Source: Stichopus chloronotus
Lineage: Eukaryota; Echinodermata; Holothuroidea; Aspidochirotida; Stichopodidae
NCBI GenBank assembly: GCA_021234535.1
Contig: CM037830.1
Location: 5,926,170-5,990,169 of the forward strand
DNA: 64,000 nt
Direction: 5' to 3'
Shown here: positions 51,301 to 61,737 of the stretch, one piece after another
Numbering within the stretch: position 1 is the stretch's first letter
How the letters are laid out: every line of letters starts with the position of its first letter
Made by a program: the position numbers and the translations under genes
The notes under the pieces: generated by a model
Told to the model about the DNA's origin: nothing
Seen by the model: the letters and a program-made list of their open reading frames with translations, nothing else
Database searches by the model: none

Positions 51301-54300
51301 AGTAAAAGCCGTGAGAGAAGTTTGCATTTTACAAATACTTTCACACAGCTACTATTGTGAATCTTGCAGGTATTTATTTCCATGATTAGGTTGCTCCAGA
51401 AGTGGAAATTCAATATTTGCTTATTTTTGGTACCACAGTGGATTTAATGTGAAAGAAGTTAGGAAGTCTCACCATTAGTCTTCCATATGTGGTCTGTTGT
51501 TCCTAATGAATGTTAAGAGTCGTAAGAGGTGAAGTCTGGTCTTACCATCCCAATAGTGTGACTGTGAAATGATCAACATTACCACAAGATGGGAGTGAGT
51601 TGTAGTAAGACATGGACTGATTCCACAGCAGGCACACTTGGCCTCAAATTTTTCTCTCTTTTTTTTTTGTTTCTCTGTCGCAGAAGAAGAAAAGATACCA
51701 AAAGGTTGTCGATAGACTTAAAGACGATATCCAACTGTTAGAGGCTCAGAAAGAGCAATTGGAGACAGAGAAACAGGCTTTAAGGTCAGTACCTCTTATC
51801 AGCCCCTTTGGCATTATTGTAAATGGAAGAGTTTTAGATATCAATCAAGTCAATGTAGACCCTCTTCAGAATCCAGTCAATTATTTTGTGTAAAATGTCA
51901 CTTAGTTGATGAGGATTTCAAACTGGAATCGTCTTCAACTTGACGTGGATACAGGATCAATTTGCCCATTACTATTAGACTCTGCGTGCTACTTAGCATC
52001 TCCACCTCCTAAAGAAAAGTCTTACAATTCTGTTGTATTTGGAACCCTCAACATCTAGTAACACCACTAAACTAGTTGTGACAGTTTCTGTCAGCAACTT
52101 TACCACTTGATGGAAGTTCACTCCAAAATAATACTAGGGAACTTGTACTGTTTGTAAAAGCTGCATATTTAACTAATGCAGTTTGAGAGAACACTGCTCT
52201 GCCAAGCATTATGTGCACAACCGGTGGCCAATGATTAAGCAGGCAGTGCAATGTCACATTCTATGACACTCACTGGTAAATTAATTCTCCAAAGAACTTT
52301 CTCAGCTAATTTAGCGTATATTTATATCAAATTTATATCCAGTGGATGTACTTGAATGAATGTTCCTATCACATCATTTATTATCATATGATCATGTATT
52401 AATGATCATATCCGAATATTAGCCTCTGAAAAACACAGGTGAGACTCTTTCTTGTAAAATGAAAGCCAAAGTTAAGTCTGCCTAGAGAAGTAGTGATATG
52501 ATCACTTATATTTTTCATTCAGTTTTTCTCTGAAAAATGCAAACTGTGACTACCACTTTCAGATTTTGTCTGTGTTAGATATGTCAGCTGACAAAGAAAG
52601 TTATGAATTGTTTTCAGATATTTCTCTCATTTTGTAGAATGAGGTCACATTTATAATTCATCTTGAATAATGGGTATTCTTTCCACTGGTTTCATGTCCG
52701 GTTCTTTTCTGTTGTTGGTATTTCTATTGTTGGTATTTCTGTCAAAAGTAACTTTTTGCATTAAGTCTGTCTGTAATATGGTTTGACCTTACCACAGAAA
52801 CCAGATACCGAAAGACACCTACACCAAGGCAGTCCGAAAGTTACGAGACCTTCAGAGACGACACACGGATTTCAAGAACCTCATGACATCTGTCGAGCTA
52901 TCGCAGATGCCTCTTGGTGCCATTTCATTCGCAGGACCGACAGAGGCTTCAACGCCCTTCAACACCAAACTCAGCAGGGTAAGTTGATTTCCTTAAAAAT
53001 CAATGACAGAAGATCGATAATGAAACTTTCATAGCCAGTTAAAACAAAAACTGATTGTTTGGCATTTACAAGTCTTGTCAGCTGTTGATTGTCTCATCGT
53101 ACTGATCAAAGTCCAGTTTCTTCAAATAATTGATTTGAAAACAAACATTAACATGTCTTGTGAAATATTGGTTTTGTAGTAAAACTGAGCAAATTCAATT
53201 TGAATAGCAGCTTTTTTCATTTGCTTGATAGCACTGCTGACAAATATCAGTGTAATCGTCAAAGTTTGTTTAAGGAGACTCCTGTCTAATGAATTCAGAT
53301 CGAGGATTTTTACAACATGAACAATCAATATCTAAAAGAACTAGGAGCCTATAATCAAAGTTGATGTCATAATTCTTTAAAAGTGTTGGAGGTTTATGAA
53401 GCGTGAACAAACTTTAAAAATTGAAAGTTCAAAATATTGAGGGCTGCTGTTTCTGTTTGTCAGAAGCTTCAAACTGCCAAGGGTTCTTACTTTATATAGC
53501 TGCATACACATGGTAGATATTCCTTCCAATACTTTTCTGCCTTTACCGTAGCTCACAAACAAACCCTCCAGGCAGTGAGTCTGTCTGTTCTTTGTTTTCT
53601 TCAAAATCTTCCTGAACTTATCAACAATTCTGCTTTTTGGGGGATACCACATCTCTTGCCATGTTGCCCTTGTTTTGTCGTTGTTATGCTGGTTGTTAGA
53701 CTTAAAACTTCAATTTCAAAAGTATCCATCGCTTATCAGAGATGCTGTTTTGGGAGATGTCCTTTCAAAAATGATGGCAGACACTTTTATCACATAAAGA
53801 AACATCGCCCTCTATTTGAAACAAACAGGCAGAAAGAAGGTGCATTGTTGTTTGGCTTTGTTTTTCAACAGCCTTTGAGTTTGTTACATAATTGCAGATA
53901 GTTGCATAATTGCAGAGGGGTCATGCAGAGAAACTGTTGCTGACAAAGTTGGCATAACTTTCTCAACCCATAATAGGTCTTTATCTTGATGTCCAACCCA
54001 GATTAGAACAGAGATCAACATTGGTGATTTCACAACTGTCAACTTTTGTTTGAAACAGTTTGCACCGCTGTCCCTGATCATAGCATCAAAACACGTAAGA
54101 TAACTTTTGATAAACAAACACATTGTATACTCACCACTCTGTGTTTAGGCACAAGTAGACCTTGAGCTCATGGTCTGGTCATGCTTCTACCCTGATGTGG
54201 ACTGTGATCTCATTTACATCAATCATAAAGGACACCAAAGCATGGTATGCTCTTCATCCTTGGGAGCCTAGGTAAAAGACTCCTATACCTAATGTTCAAA

Positions 54301-57300
54301 TGAGATGTCTGCTTGTAAACACCAGTAGAGGCAAAGCATTCTAATGTTTTGTGAGCAATTTCTCTGTTATTAAAGATAGCAAGAATGTCTTTGTCAACTG
54401 TTGGCTTTCGTTTTCCATAGAGTAGTATCTTACATCTGTTTTTCTTTCTATTTTGTTTTTGTTGTCATCAAGTCTTTTTATATTTAGGTAAGTCTCTTTT
54501 AAGAACATCCCTCTTCTCTGGCGCATGTGATTGTTGTTAACTCTAACCTTGAAGTGAAACAGGGACCACGGTACAGGAGGACCCTGTTTGAGTCCACCGA
54601 TGTTTGGCCTTTCAAAATGAACAAATATGTGAAACAGGGACCATGGTTAAGTCTGCTTATTTTTGTCTGTCAAATAAACAAGCATGTATGAAGAGACCAT
54701 GGTTACGTATGTCTTCTGATTACCAGTCGTGAGGCTCAGGAGTCAAAAGTTATTTTCTCTACAACAAAAGTCTAACTTACCAATGTTACTCTTTTGAATG
54801 GTCATCAGAAAGAATTGACCATTGTCCAAATAGTTTGCTGTGATTTTTGTCAAAACAAAAAACCAAGGTAGATTGGACAAATTTACTTCACAGGTTGAAA
54901 CACCAATAAAGAAATAATTGATATGGGTGTGTTGAGTTCATCAGTTTAAAACAGAAAACTGTCCCTTGGAGAGGTCTGTTGGAGCATTTTGTACATGTTG
55001 ATACATGCGGTTGTGTTGTGTGCATGTGCTATGCAAGAGTACAATTAATATTCTTCATATTGCACATAATTGCAGGGGTACAAGTTTTGCTGGGTGATAG
55101 CTGAAGAGGATTTTAAAGTTTGTGTTCTGTTGTTTAGCCCTAACATGTTCAATGTGTCTCCAAACTTGGGTACTGGCTTCACCGTAGACGTGACTCGCTT
55201 GGAAATTTCACTTTGTGAGAGATCATCTACACTTTATTTGGCACACTAACGATCACTTTGTTGCACTGATATTAGTTGGGAGAAAATTTACACCCTTGCC
55301 CCTTTGCTTCAGAACTTTGAGTAGCGATCTTGTGGTTTCAAGCAAACTCCATCAATGAGCATGAAAATAGACCTCAGGATTTTCATCAAAGGTTATTCAC
55401 ATGGAAACTTTTGTTAAACATTTACAATAAATCAGTTTTGACATATGCATTGATCAGTTTAATGCTTGTTAAAAGGAAAAATAGTAATGAGCAACGACAA
55501 TGTCATGATACTGTTCAATATTGTGAGAACAGCTACAGCATAATGAACACTAATGAAACAGGGATTGAAACATAAGCACCTAGTGAGGACATATTGTCAA
55601 GAAGTAAGTAAAAACGTTGTTAATCCACGAGGAAATTGTGGCACTCACTCATACAGCTGTGTAAAGTTATGACATTTTTAAGAATAGTGTATGTACAACA
55701 GGACAGAAAAGAAATGAAAAAAAAGATCATCTACAGTAGGACATTGAAGGAAAAAAAGAAGATGACTTACTAGCTGCAACTTACAATTGTTAGAATTATG
55801 TCACACTTTTAAGTCATTATCTTTGGCAAGATTTACCTTCGTACAAGTGGGAGTGACACTTACGGATTGTTATGAAAACCCTTTGGAGAGGCCTGAAAGA
55901 CTCCCTTCTCCCGTATGCGTTTAATGTGAGCTACGTCTTCCCTTGCATGATGAACACTTTAATGAGTGCTGTAGTGAATGCTATGTTGTGCAGCAAAAGA
56001 GACAACTAATTAACATCTCAACTACCGGTATACTACTCTCTTAACTCTCTCTAATCTCTTAAAGGGGAATTCCAGTCAAGGAACATGTCTTCTGACTTAT
56101 TTAAGCCATTTCAGACCATTTTCATTCATATTCTTGACGTTTTGAAGTTTGCTGTGGCTTGTCGACTACGTCACAAGCTACAGAGACCACGGTCAATTAC
56201 ATCATAATGGCCGTGCTCTTCGTGTACACGCATGGTGTTAGAAACTCTGTGGGGCGGGAAGTTTGAACATACCATATTGCCCATTAGAAGTTCATTTCAA
56301 AACGTCAAGAATATGAATGAAAACGGTTTGAAATGGCGTAAATAAGTCAGAAGACATGTTCCTTGACTGGAATTCCCCTTTAAGTAATGTGTGGTTCAGA
56401 CTTCAAAGGTAATTCAAAGTGGGACAAATTAAGTCATGCCAGGTCTCATGGATTGAATGTAAAGTACAAAGTTACGTCTTTCTATGGTATGTCAGGAAAA
56501 TATACGCCTTGGAAACAAGATCATGAAAATGAAAAAGAGAATATGACAATAGTTTAGTTGTGTGATAATTACATTACTTAGAGACTACCATCTTTTCCCC
56601 CTTCAATAGGTCACTCTTTTTCCGCTTACATGCCAGAAGCATGGCCTCGCTTGGTCTTAGTTGATTATCCCTGTGAAAATTAAACGTCATTGTAAACGTC
56701 CTTCATCCGTGCTCTTAGTTTTTCTTTGTTTGATATCATCAACCTGCATATCCTAGTGACAACAGGTCAGTGACAAATTTTTGAAGTCAGTCTTGTTGTA
56801 CATACCATGTACCTGCTTGTTCTTGTTGTCATAGCAACATTAATCAGAATTCCTTAAGGGCAACTTAGCAATACTTTGTTCATTCATCTGAGAGGTAACA
56901 CATTGTGAATGAAATCCTATAGAGCATTTCCCTGAGTATTCCCTTTTCCATTCTTTGAATGTCTCCCTTTCATATGGTCCAGTTTAATGTAAGGACCCTC
57001 ATGATGCATGGTTACAATTGTTGGTACCCTGTGGGGATTTACTTTTTAGGAAAAAAAAATTTGTGAAATGTTCTTAGTAAAAAAGTGTCAGGCAGGATGT
57101 GCTGTCATTCCTGCACTTTCAAAAGTGCACCACAGGTGTGACTACACTTCTTACGATTGTAGAAGCCCATTAAAAGTACCATACCATGGTCTATTCGTCC
57201 ACAAATTGCAGAATTAACAAAAGAACTGCTTTTGCGTAAGAGTTTTGTTGTTTTTTTTCACATAGAAGGCCACATATTTACCGAAAGGACCAGGTTCTGG

Positions 57301-60159
57301 TAACTTAGCTGAAAAACTAAAACACTTTTATCAGTGAAATTTGGCGTAGATGTTGTTTTCCAGTTTGGTATCAAATGAAAAGACAGATGGAGGATAAACA
57401 ATAAAGGCATTTTTTTTCATCAAATAGTACATCTTGCTCAAAATTAAGACTTGTGAGCAATTAGGATCACCCTGAAAACACTTTGCATGGACTTATTGTT
57501 GCAGAACTTTTTTCTCCCTTATCAACAATCTTGTTGTAATTTGTGACAAGCCTGTAATGTAGTAACCAAGCAGCATCACTGTGTTGGCTGATAGAGCTCT
57601 GCTAGTGAAGTTTCCTTGGTCATGGTATGTCCAGTAAATCTGTGGATTCAAATTACCTTTGTTGTTTTTCTCCTGCTTTTCTTGGTAAACAAAATGTTCT
57701 GTAACATTTTGATTCTTTGCTAAAGTCAATAGAAATCTGTGTGATGATGATGTTTGTGTGTGTGTGTTTGTGTGTGTAAGGGCGTGTATGTGACACTTTG
57801 CTTGTAAACATAAAAAATCTCAAGAACGGTAACCTTGAATAATTTCATACTTGGTGTGTGGGGTGTGTGGTCCCTGTTGATTTGAGGTCACTAGAGGTCA
57901 AACCTTGAAAACATTCAAAACTGCTCGTGCATACAGATTGGTGGTAGCTTTAGACATGGTAGATGGGACAAAGTAGATGTGAGAATAATGTTACCGTGCA
58001 TTAATGTTCTGACAATGATTAGCATCATAAGAAACTTATGATTGAATGATTTACAAACTATGCTGATAGTGAGGTCCAGGAAGTCAATTTTCATTTAAAA
58101 CTCTGTTTAGGTTGGAATTGTTTTGGTTTCAACTTAAAATTGCAGGAGGCAAAGATTTTGTACTTTTCTGTGTTTGCATGTAACATTTTTGAGCTTGGAT
58201 TATCCACTACTGGACTCTCTTTATTGGTTCCAATGCAGATACTAATGTCATGTGACATCTGCAAATTTGTTGACAGCTAATCATGATATACTGTTGTCAT
58301 CAGCTGATTTTGATGCGATGAAAACCATTGGTATGGTAATGGGGGTCATTGTTAGTAACAATTAAAGAAACATCATGTTTGAAACCTTGGTATTCTACAA
58401 TCCGATTGTTTCTCTTTCAAACTTCATTGCAAAAGACACAAGCACATATGACATCAATCACACTGTTTTGTTGTCCTCACAAGGCCTTAAGCCCGCCCTT
58501 GCTTTTTGTTACTGCTGGTAGACCTTGGGAGTTGTGATAACTTAGTCTGAACTCTGCTGTAACTATACAGAAATAAAACTGTAAGACAGAGTAATGGTAT
58601 GTGAGATCAGTTCTTTATTGGATGAAGACAGACTACAACTATTTTTGAAGTTGTGAGCAATATGGAGAGTGGTTGCATGTCCCTGTTTGCTGGTACACAC
58701 CAACATTCCTGTTGTGGTTTGTTTTCTCCCTGCAATGTTCAGTAGCTTAATTTACAATAATGTTGTGTTTTTATCAAAGGTTTGATAGTTAAAAAGAAGC
58801 CAGCTTTTAGTGCCATAAAATTTTCATGTTTATATTCATTTGTTTATTAATTGTCAAAACAAGACTCAATTCCAGTTAGAGCTGTCTTGTCAAGATGGTT
58901 GGACAATTTTTATTTTTATTTATTATTTTTTGGATTCTTTTTACACCTAGATGAATTGAGGAAGGAATGAGTGATATGTAAGCTAGGAAAGATGGGTTAG
59001 AGTTTGCTGCAAAATTTAAGATTTTATCAGGAAAGTAGGAAGTTTGGATGGTTTCAAAAGTCTCTGTCAAAACACAGAGAAGGATTGATTTAAGGAAACA
59101 AATCTTCAAGGCAGGAAAGAGGATCAGGTATCAAGGGTATCAATTTTTCTTTGTCAATAATACAATTTCTCTTACTAGATATAGCAAGGTAAGAAAACAC
59201 TCTATATATTGGCAGCTTTGTTTACTCCAGCCTGTTCCTAGAACTTTTGCAGGAAAAGTTTTTACTTTTTGGTAAAATAAATCGGGGAGTGATTGGACTA
59301 GGAAAAAAAACAAACAGGACTCACTGAAGAAAGTCAAGATAAGTATTTTGTAGCAACAACTCATTGGCATTAAAACAGTAAAAAGCAGAAATCACATTTG
59401 AAAATTAAGTGTTCTTACTATAAGCGCCTACGTGATGAATATGCAATAACATACTACTCAAGTCATTGCTCCTTGTTTTGTATTGGGAATGGTAGCATTT
59501 GGTGAAAGGAAGCACTGTTTAACAAATAACCTACGAACTGATCACAAAATTGCACCGTCAGTGAACCAGAGTTGTTTTGACTTACTGAATATTCAATACT
59601 AGTATACTTCCCATTTGCTTGTTCAAAGAAGCACACTGTTGATTTAAATGAAAACTGTCAACCACTAGTTATTCATTTTCTACAGTTTTTGTCATGTTAG
59701 AAGAATTTGAAATCATAGGGCAGGATTAAACAACTGAAACCTATTTGTTTTCCTGGATTGGCTAAAAAATGGTACAATTAAAAGCTTTACCAATTTAACT
59801 TTTGGAGATGAAATTTCAATGTTTTTACTTTTTGAAACACATGCAGTCACTTTTAGTTGACCCAGTGATATGTGGCAGGGGTCACAGGACCTTAAGTCAT
59901 CACAAAGTGGCATAGATTCGTCGGCATTAAAATAGGACTGAGTTCATTCATATTCCTCCCCCCCCCCTTTCTCTTCCAGAAAGAACACCTTGCAGAAATA
60001 CATGAACGCCTGAACGAGTTAGGAGAAAACCAACGCCAACAGATGGATGCTCTGATCGGTGGCGCCATCACATCCAGGACAGATTTTTCTGAAGTTGAAA
60101 CGGACAAAGAGAATGGTACATCACCACTTCTAAGCAAAATGGACCTGGATGACCTCTGA
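39224..60159 (+). CDS. CEP83: CEP83 (CCDC41), centriole distal-appendage protein, 12 coding exons
   Basis: Complete gene model. Exons are 39224-39360, 39694-39844, 41646-41870, 43744-43867, 45324-45448, 47190-47436, 47918-48062, 48673-48822, 49475-49838, 51684-51784, 52798-52978 and 59980-60159. Every boundary is AG/GT and every junction keeps frame, giving 2130 nt and 709 residues, against about 700 in vertebrate CEP83. CEP83 is the innermost distal-appendage component of the mother centriole; it recruits the other appendage proteins and anchors the centriole to membrane for ciliogenesis (established). Diagnostic matches run along the whole length: [11 protein letters not shown] and [46 protein letters not shown], and [11 protein letters not shown]. 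The protein is almost all predicted coiled coil, with a proline/serine-rich break at about residues 615-650. The start ATG has a strong context (A at -3, G at +4), but the frame is open back to the acceptor at 39182, so a longer N terminus is possible. Confidence 0.93.
39694..39844 (+). CDS. CEP83: CEP83 coding exon 2
   Basis: Completes an Arg codon across the junction and reads [15 protein letters not shown], a charged coiled coil ending DLKSQ. Acceptor is CTTGCAG and donor CAG/GTAGAC, phase 0. Confidence 0.93.
39845..41645 (+). other. CEP83: CEP83 intron 2
   Basis: 1801 bp. Contains a (TG)n tract at about 40104-40127 followed by the 157-160 bp tandem array at 40165-40840. The remainder is AT-rich with no sign of an extra exon. 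Confidence 0.85.
40165..40840. repeat. 157-160 bp tandem array with dimeric period
   Basis: The landmark GCTGATTTTTGAG or its variants starts at about 40264, 40421, 40581 and 40738, giving spacings of 157, 160 and 157 bp. Each unit continues with a GCCAATTTTGCCCC-like block and AGCATATCTTGAGAA. Units 1 and 3 share GTAGTAAAGAGAGTG and GCATTTA blocks, while units 2 and 4 share GAGAACTAT and AGTTTTGTA blocks. The true repeat is therefore an approximately 317-bp dimer. The part before 40264 resembles the tail of unit 2, indicating one more partial unit. It is preceded by (TG)n. Confidence 0.88.
41646..41870 (+). CDS. CEP83: CEP83 coding exon 3
   Basis: Residues 97-171. Carries VLTPEKLEL and the very conserved [17 protein letters not shown] block. 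The acceptor is CACACAG. The donor GAG/GTGATC is weak, but the junction matches the vertebrate protein and the frame stops 15 bases further on. Confidence 0.93.
41871..43743 (+). other. CEP83: CEP83 intron 3
   Basis: 1873 bp of AT-rich DNA. Short frames on both strands, such as 42381-42590 and 42936-43315, show no recognisable motif, and I see no repeat boundary. Confidence 0.7.
43744..43867 (+). CDS. CEP83: CEP83 coding exon 4
   Basis: Residues 172-212 plus one base, starting [11 protein letters not shown]. Acceptor is TTGATCAG, donor AAAG/GTATTT, phase 1. Confidence 0.9.
43868..45323 (+). other. CEP83: CEP83 intron 4
   Basis: 1456 bp, AT-rich, no exon or repeat with clear ends recognised. 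Confidence 0.7.
45324..45448 (+). CDS. CEP83: CEP83 coding exon 5
   Basis: Residues 213-254, [16 protein letters not shown] to NIKTLE. Acceptor is CATCAG, donor GAG/GTGAGG, phase 0 exit. Too short and too split in phase to appear as a stand-alone frame; recognised by fit to the family and to its neighbours. Confidence 0.9.
45850..46140. repeat. Dispersed repeat family B, copy 2
   Basis: Inside CEP83 intron 5. The central part, from TTGCTATTTCAAATGGAACA through AAGTAACACCATTGCACATC, aligns in the same orientation with 9118-9180, and both copies have C-rich flanks. It lies about 540 bp upstream of the foldback element in the same intron. Confidence 0.6.
46676..47090. mobile_element. 415-bp foldback MITE, PIF/Harbinger-like
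   Basis: The whole element folds back on itself. AGGCGCGTTCACACT at the left end is matched inverted at the right end, and arms of about 200 nt (with a few indels) meet at a roughly 15-nt loop near 46870-46890. TTA lies directly outside both ends (46673-46675 and 47091-47093). A 3-bp TWA duplication is the hallmark of PIF/Harbinger elements (established), so that assignment is a reasonable inference. There is no coding content. It sits in CEP83 intron 5, about 100 bp before exon 6. Confidence 0.85.
47190..47436 (+). CDS. CEP83: CEP83 coding exon 6
   Basis: Residues 255-336 plus one base. Coiled coil with [19 protein letters not shown] and a basic [17 protein letters not shown] segment. Acceptor is TTGATCAG, donor GAAG/GTGATT, phase 1. 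Confidence 0.93.
47437..47917 (+). other. CEP83: CEP83 intron 6
   Basis: 481 bp, AT-rich, nothing notable. Confidence 0.8.
47918..48062 (+). CDS. CEP83: CEP83 coding exon 7
   Basis: Residues 337-384 plus two bases, [16 protein letters not shown] to QLETE. Acceptor is CATGCAG, donor AA/GTAAGC, phase 2. Confidence 0.92.
48063..48672 (+). other. CEP83: CEP83 intron 7
   Basis: 610 bp. A 101-codon frame at 48089-48394 is open but has no homology I recognise and lies wholly in the intron; I treat it as noise. Confidence 0.75.
48673..48822 (+). CDS. CEP83: CEP83 coding exon 8
   Basis: Residues 385-434 plus two bases, [17 protein letters not shown] to EAAILK. Acceptor is TTATTCAG, donor AA/GTGAGT, phase 2. 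Confidence 0.92.
48823..49474 (+). other. CEP83: CEP83 intron 8
   Basis: 652 bp, AT-rich, nothing notable. Confidence 0.8.
49475..49838 (+). CDS. CEP83: CEP83 coding exon 9
   Basis: Longest coding exon, residues 435-556. Strong coiled coil including [19 protein letters not shown] and [19 protein letters not shown], matching the vertebrate region around WLEEKHKL. Acceptor is TTTGAGCAG, donor AAG/GTATTG, phase 0. Confidence 0.95.
49839..51683 (+). other. CEP83: CEP83 intron 9
   Basis: 1845 bp. Short, unrelated frames only. A pyrimidine-rich tract with a T run near 51658-51669 precedes exon 10. Confidence 0.75.
51684..51784 (+). CDS. CEP83: CEP83 coding exon 10
   Basis: Residues 557-589 plus two bases. 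It starts with a run of Lys ([12 protein letters not shown]) as vertebrate CEP83 does (KKRK...), and ends QLETEKQAL. Acceptor is GTCGCAG, donor AAG/GTCAGT, phase 2. Confidence 0.92.
51785..52797 (+). other. CEP83: CEP83 intron 10
   Basis: 1013 bp, AT-rich. A direct repeat TTGTTGGTATTTCT occurs at about 52713-52740. Confidence 0.75.
52798..52978 (+). CDS. CEP83: CEP83 coding exon 11
   Basis: Residues 590-650. Begins [25 protein letters not shown], equivalent to the conserved LKDIQRRH block, then leaves coiled coil for a linker rich in Ser, Thr, Pro and Ala. Acceptor is CCACAG, donor AGG/GTAAGT, phase 0. The frame visible as a continuous run in another register is a shadow. Confidence 0.9.
54554..54720. 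repeat. Short degenerate tandem repeat
   Basis: GTGAAACAGGGACCACGGTA at 54554, GTGAAACAGGGACCATGGTT at 54629 and a weaker GTATGAAGAGACCATGGTTA at about 54685. The units are 75 and about 57 bp apart. Confidence 0.7.
56063..56379. mobile_element. 317-bp foldback MITE flanked by TTAA
   Basis: AGGGGAATTCCAGTCAAGGA at the left end recurs inverted at the right end, and long arms extend inward for about 85 nt with few mismatches (ATGTCTTCTGACTTATTTAAG on one side, its complement on the other). TTAA lies directly outside both ends (56059-56062 and 56380-56383). TTAA duplications are produced by piggyBac and Kolobok-type transposases (established); which one mobilised this element is not decided by sequence alone. 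There is no coding frame. Located in CEP83 intron 11. Confidence 0.87.
57747..57778. repeat. (TG)n microsatellite
   Basis: Interrupted GT dinucleotide repeat, followed by sequence (CTCAAGAACGGTAACCTTGA) resembling in style the DNA after the (TG)n of intron 2. Confidence 0.8.
59363..59856 (+). repeat. Dispersed repeat family E, copy 2
   Basis: Same-orientation partner of 36470-36979, here about 120 bp before the last CEP83 exon. The copies differ by scattered substitutions and small indels. Confidence 0.88.
59980..60159 (+). CDS. CEP83: CEP83 coding exon 12 with stop
   Basis: Residues 651-709 and TGA at 60157-60159. [20 protein letters not shown] resembles the C-terminal helix of vertebrate CEP83. 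An acidic tail ending KMDLDDL follows. The acceptor lies behind a long C/T tract ending CTTCCAG. Confidence 0.93.
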   Translation, partial: KEHLAEIHERLNELGENQRQQMDALIGGAITSRTDFSEVETDKENGTSPLLSKMDLDDL

Positions 60160-60327
60160 CCTTCCAAGGTTAATGTATTTTAATTACATTTTTAAATGGA
60201 TTTTTCATTTTTTTTACATATGAAAGGTATTGTGTAAATGTCACAGGCACTGCCATCCAAAAAGAATATAAACCTTGTGTTAACGTGTAATAACTTTTTA
60301 TATTCACATTCCTGAGCGACAGATATT

Positions 60328-60353
60328 AATAAATCTGACAAAAGGTAAATAAA
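60328..60353 (+). terminator. CEP83: CEP83 polyadenylation signals
   Basis: Two canonical AATAAA hexamers, at 60328-60333 and 60348-60353, lie 169 and 189 bp after the stop codon, implying a 3' UTR of about 200 bp. Confidence 0.75.
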
Positions 60354-61737
60354 CATGAAAGAAAATCAATTACATGCATTCTCGTTTTATTTCTTGGTCT
60401 GTTTCCCCAGCTTCGTCACTAGTAAGGGAAAAATGTCCTGTCGAGGGAATGCCGGCAATCGGGGTGAACGATCTAGTATGGGGCTAATTACATCATACTG
60501 ATTGTAGTGATGCTCCTTTGAATTATGACATACCTTAAATCATAGTTTCGTGTACTTCTTGCTCCTTGCAAAATCACAATAATGTAATTTTGTGGGCCTT
60601 CTCTTTAGTGGGGGGTCACTAGGCACGGGCACCGCTGGCCCATGTTTAGGCCCGGTCCTGCTTGTATACTGACTTAATACCGTCACCATGACTGATGAAT
60701 CTTTTAACATTGAGATTGCCACTCTGTTCCTCTTACAGTGGTAATGTTCAATATACGACACCCAGGTTGCACCAGACAGGCTCATTCAGTCTGCCACATC
60801 CTGTCACTATGACTGAGTCTTGATTGTCTAGAACATTTAAAACTTCCAGAGAGACAAGAAGCTTTAGGTCCAGCCCCACTGTTTATCATTCATACATTTA
60901 TCATAGTTAATTATTACCTTTTATGCTGGGTCAGTTGTGACATTTATGGTCAATTATTACATTTATAGTGGGTATTATAATTACGGTTTACTATTTTATT
61001 TACGGGTTATACAGGTGCTTAAAAAATTTGATATCAATGTGAAATATATGATAAACAATGTTTATATAAATGCAGCTGTAGTATCAAGTAAGTAGTATAA
61101 AGTCATAGGTTACAATTGTTCTTAAAATTATTGACTACATTATATGAACAGAAAAATTTTGTTGATACAATTTTGTTCTGTAACCGTTCAACCTTGCTTT
61201 TACTATGCAATCTGCCACCTAATGTACTCACGGAAAATTGAAATTAAGATACAGCCGGGCAGAGCTCGTAGAAATGAAACAACTAGAACTGAAAATGGTG
61301 CCATGCGACCTATCTTTAAACCACCGATCTGGCTCCCGGTATGTTATCATAGAAATATATACGGATTTTTATATACAGCATACCGTGGATGATGTACTAT
61401 ATTAAGCAGCTCTCGAGATTGGTATATATTGCGAGCAGAATTTATGTGTCCAAATTACCAGACGTGTAGCTAGTAGACTGTAGTTTTACTTTTTTTTAAG
61501 AATTTATGAATAAACAAGTAAACCTCAGAAATTTTAAGTCCAATGTCACAAGTGCCATGCAGGCGTTTGTATCCATTTCTTCTTTTCCGGGACAACGGAA
61601 GTATCATTAGTTTTCAGGTTGTGTCCACTGGCTTATATGACCGAAATACGCCAAGTCAGATTTCTTTTACCTTCATTTCTATAGTACAGCTACACTGATC
61701 CATGCATAGATGTTTTTTTCAGCCTTCTACTATATCG
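60354..61737. other. Convergent intergenic region between CEP83 and SLC10 gene
   Basis: About 1.4 kb between the CEP83 poly(A) signals and the stop of the oppositely oriented SLC10 gene. AT-rich, with a T-rich patch at about 60900-61010. It should include the SLC10 3' UTR; I could not place its poly(A) signal with confidence. Confidence 0.6.

Larger units (their letters stand above)
52979..59979 (+). other. CEP83: CEP83 intron 11
   Basis: 7001 bp, the longest intron. It holds a degenerate tandem of about 75-bp and 57-bp spaced GTGAAACAGGGACCA units (54554-54720), the TTAA-flanked foldback element (56063-56379), a (TG)n patch (57747-57778) and repeat E copy 2 (59363-59856), and ends with a 10-base C run in the polypyrimidine tract. 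I saw no coding exon within it. Confidence 0.8.
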
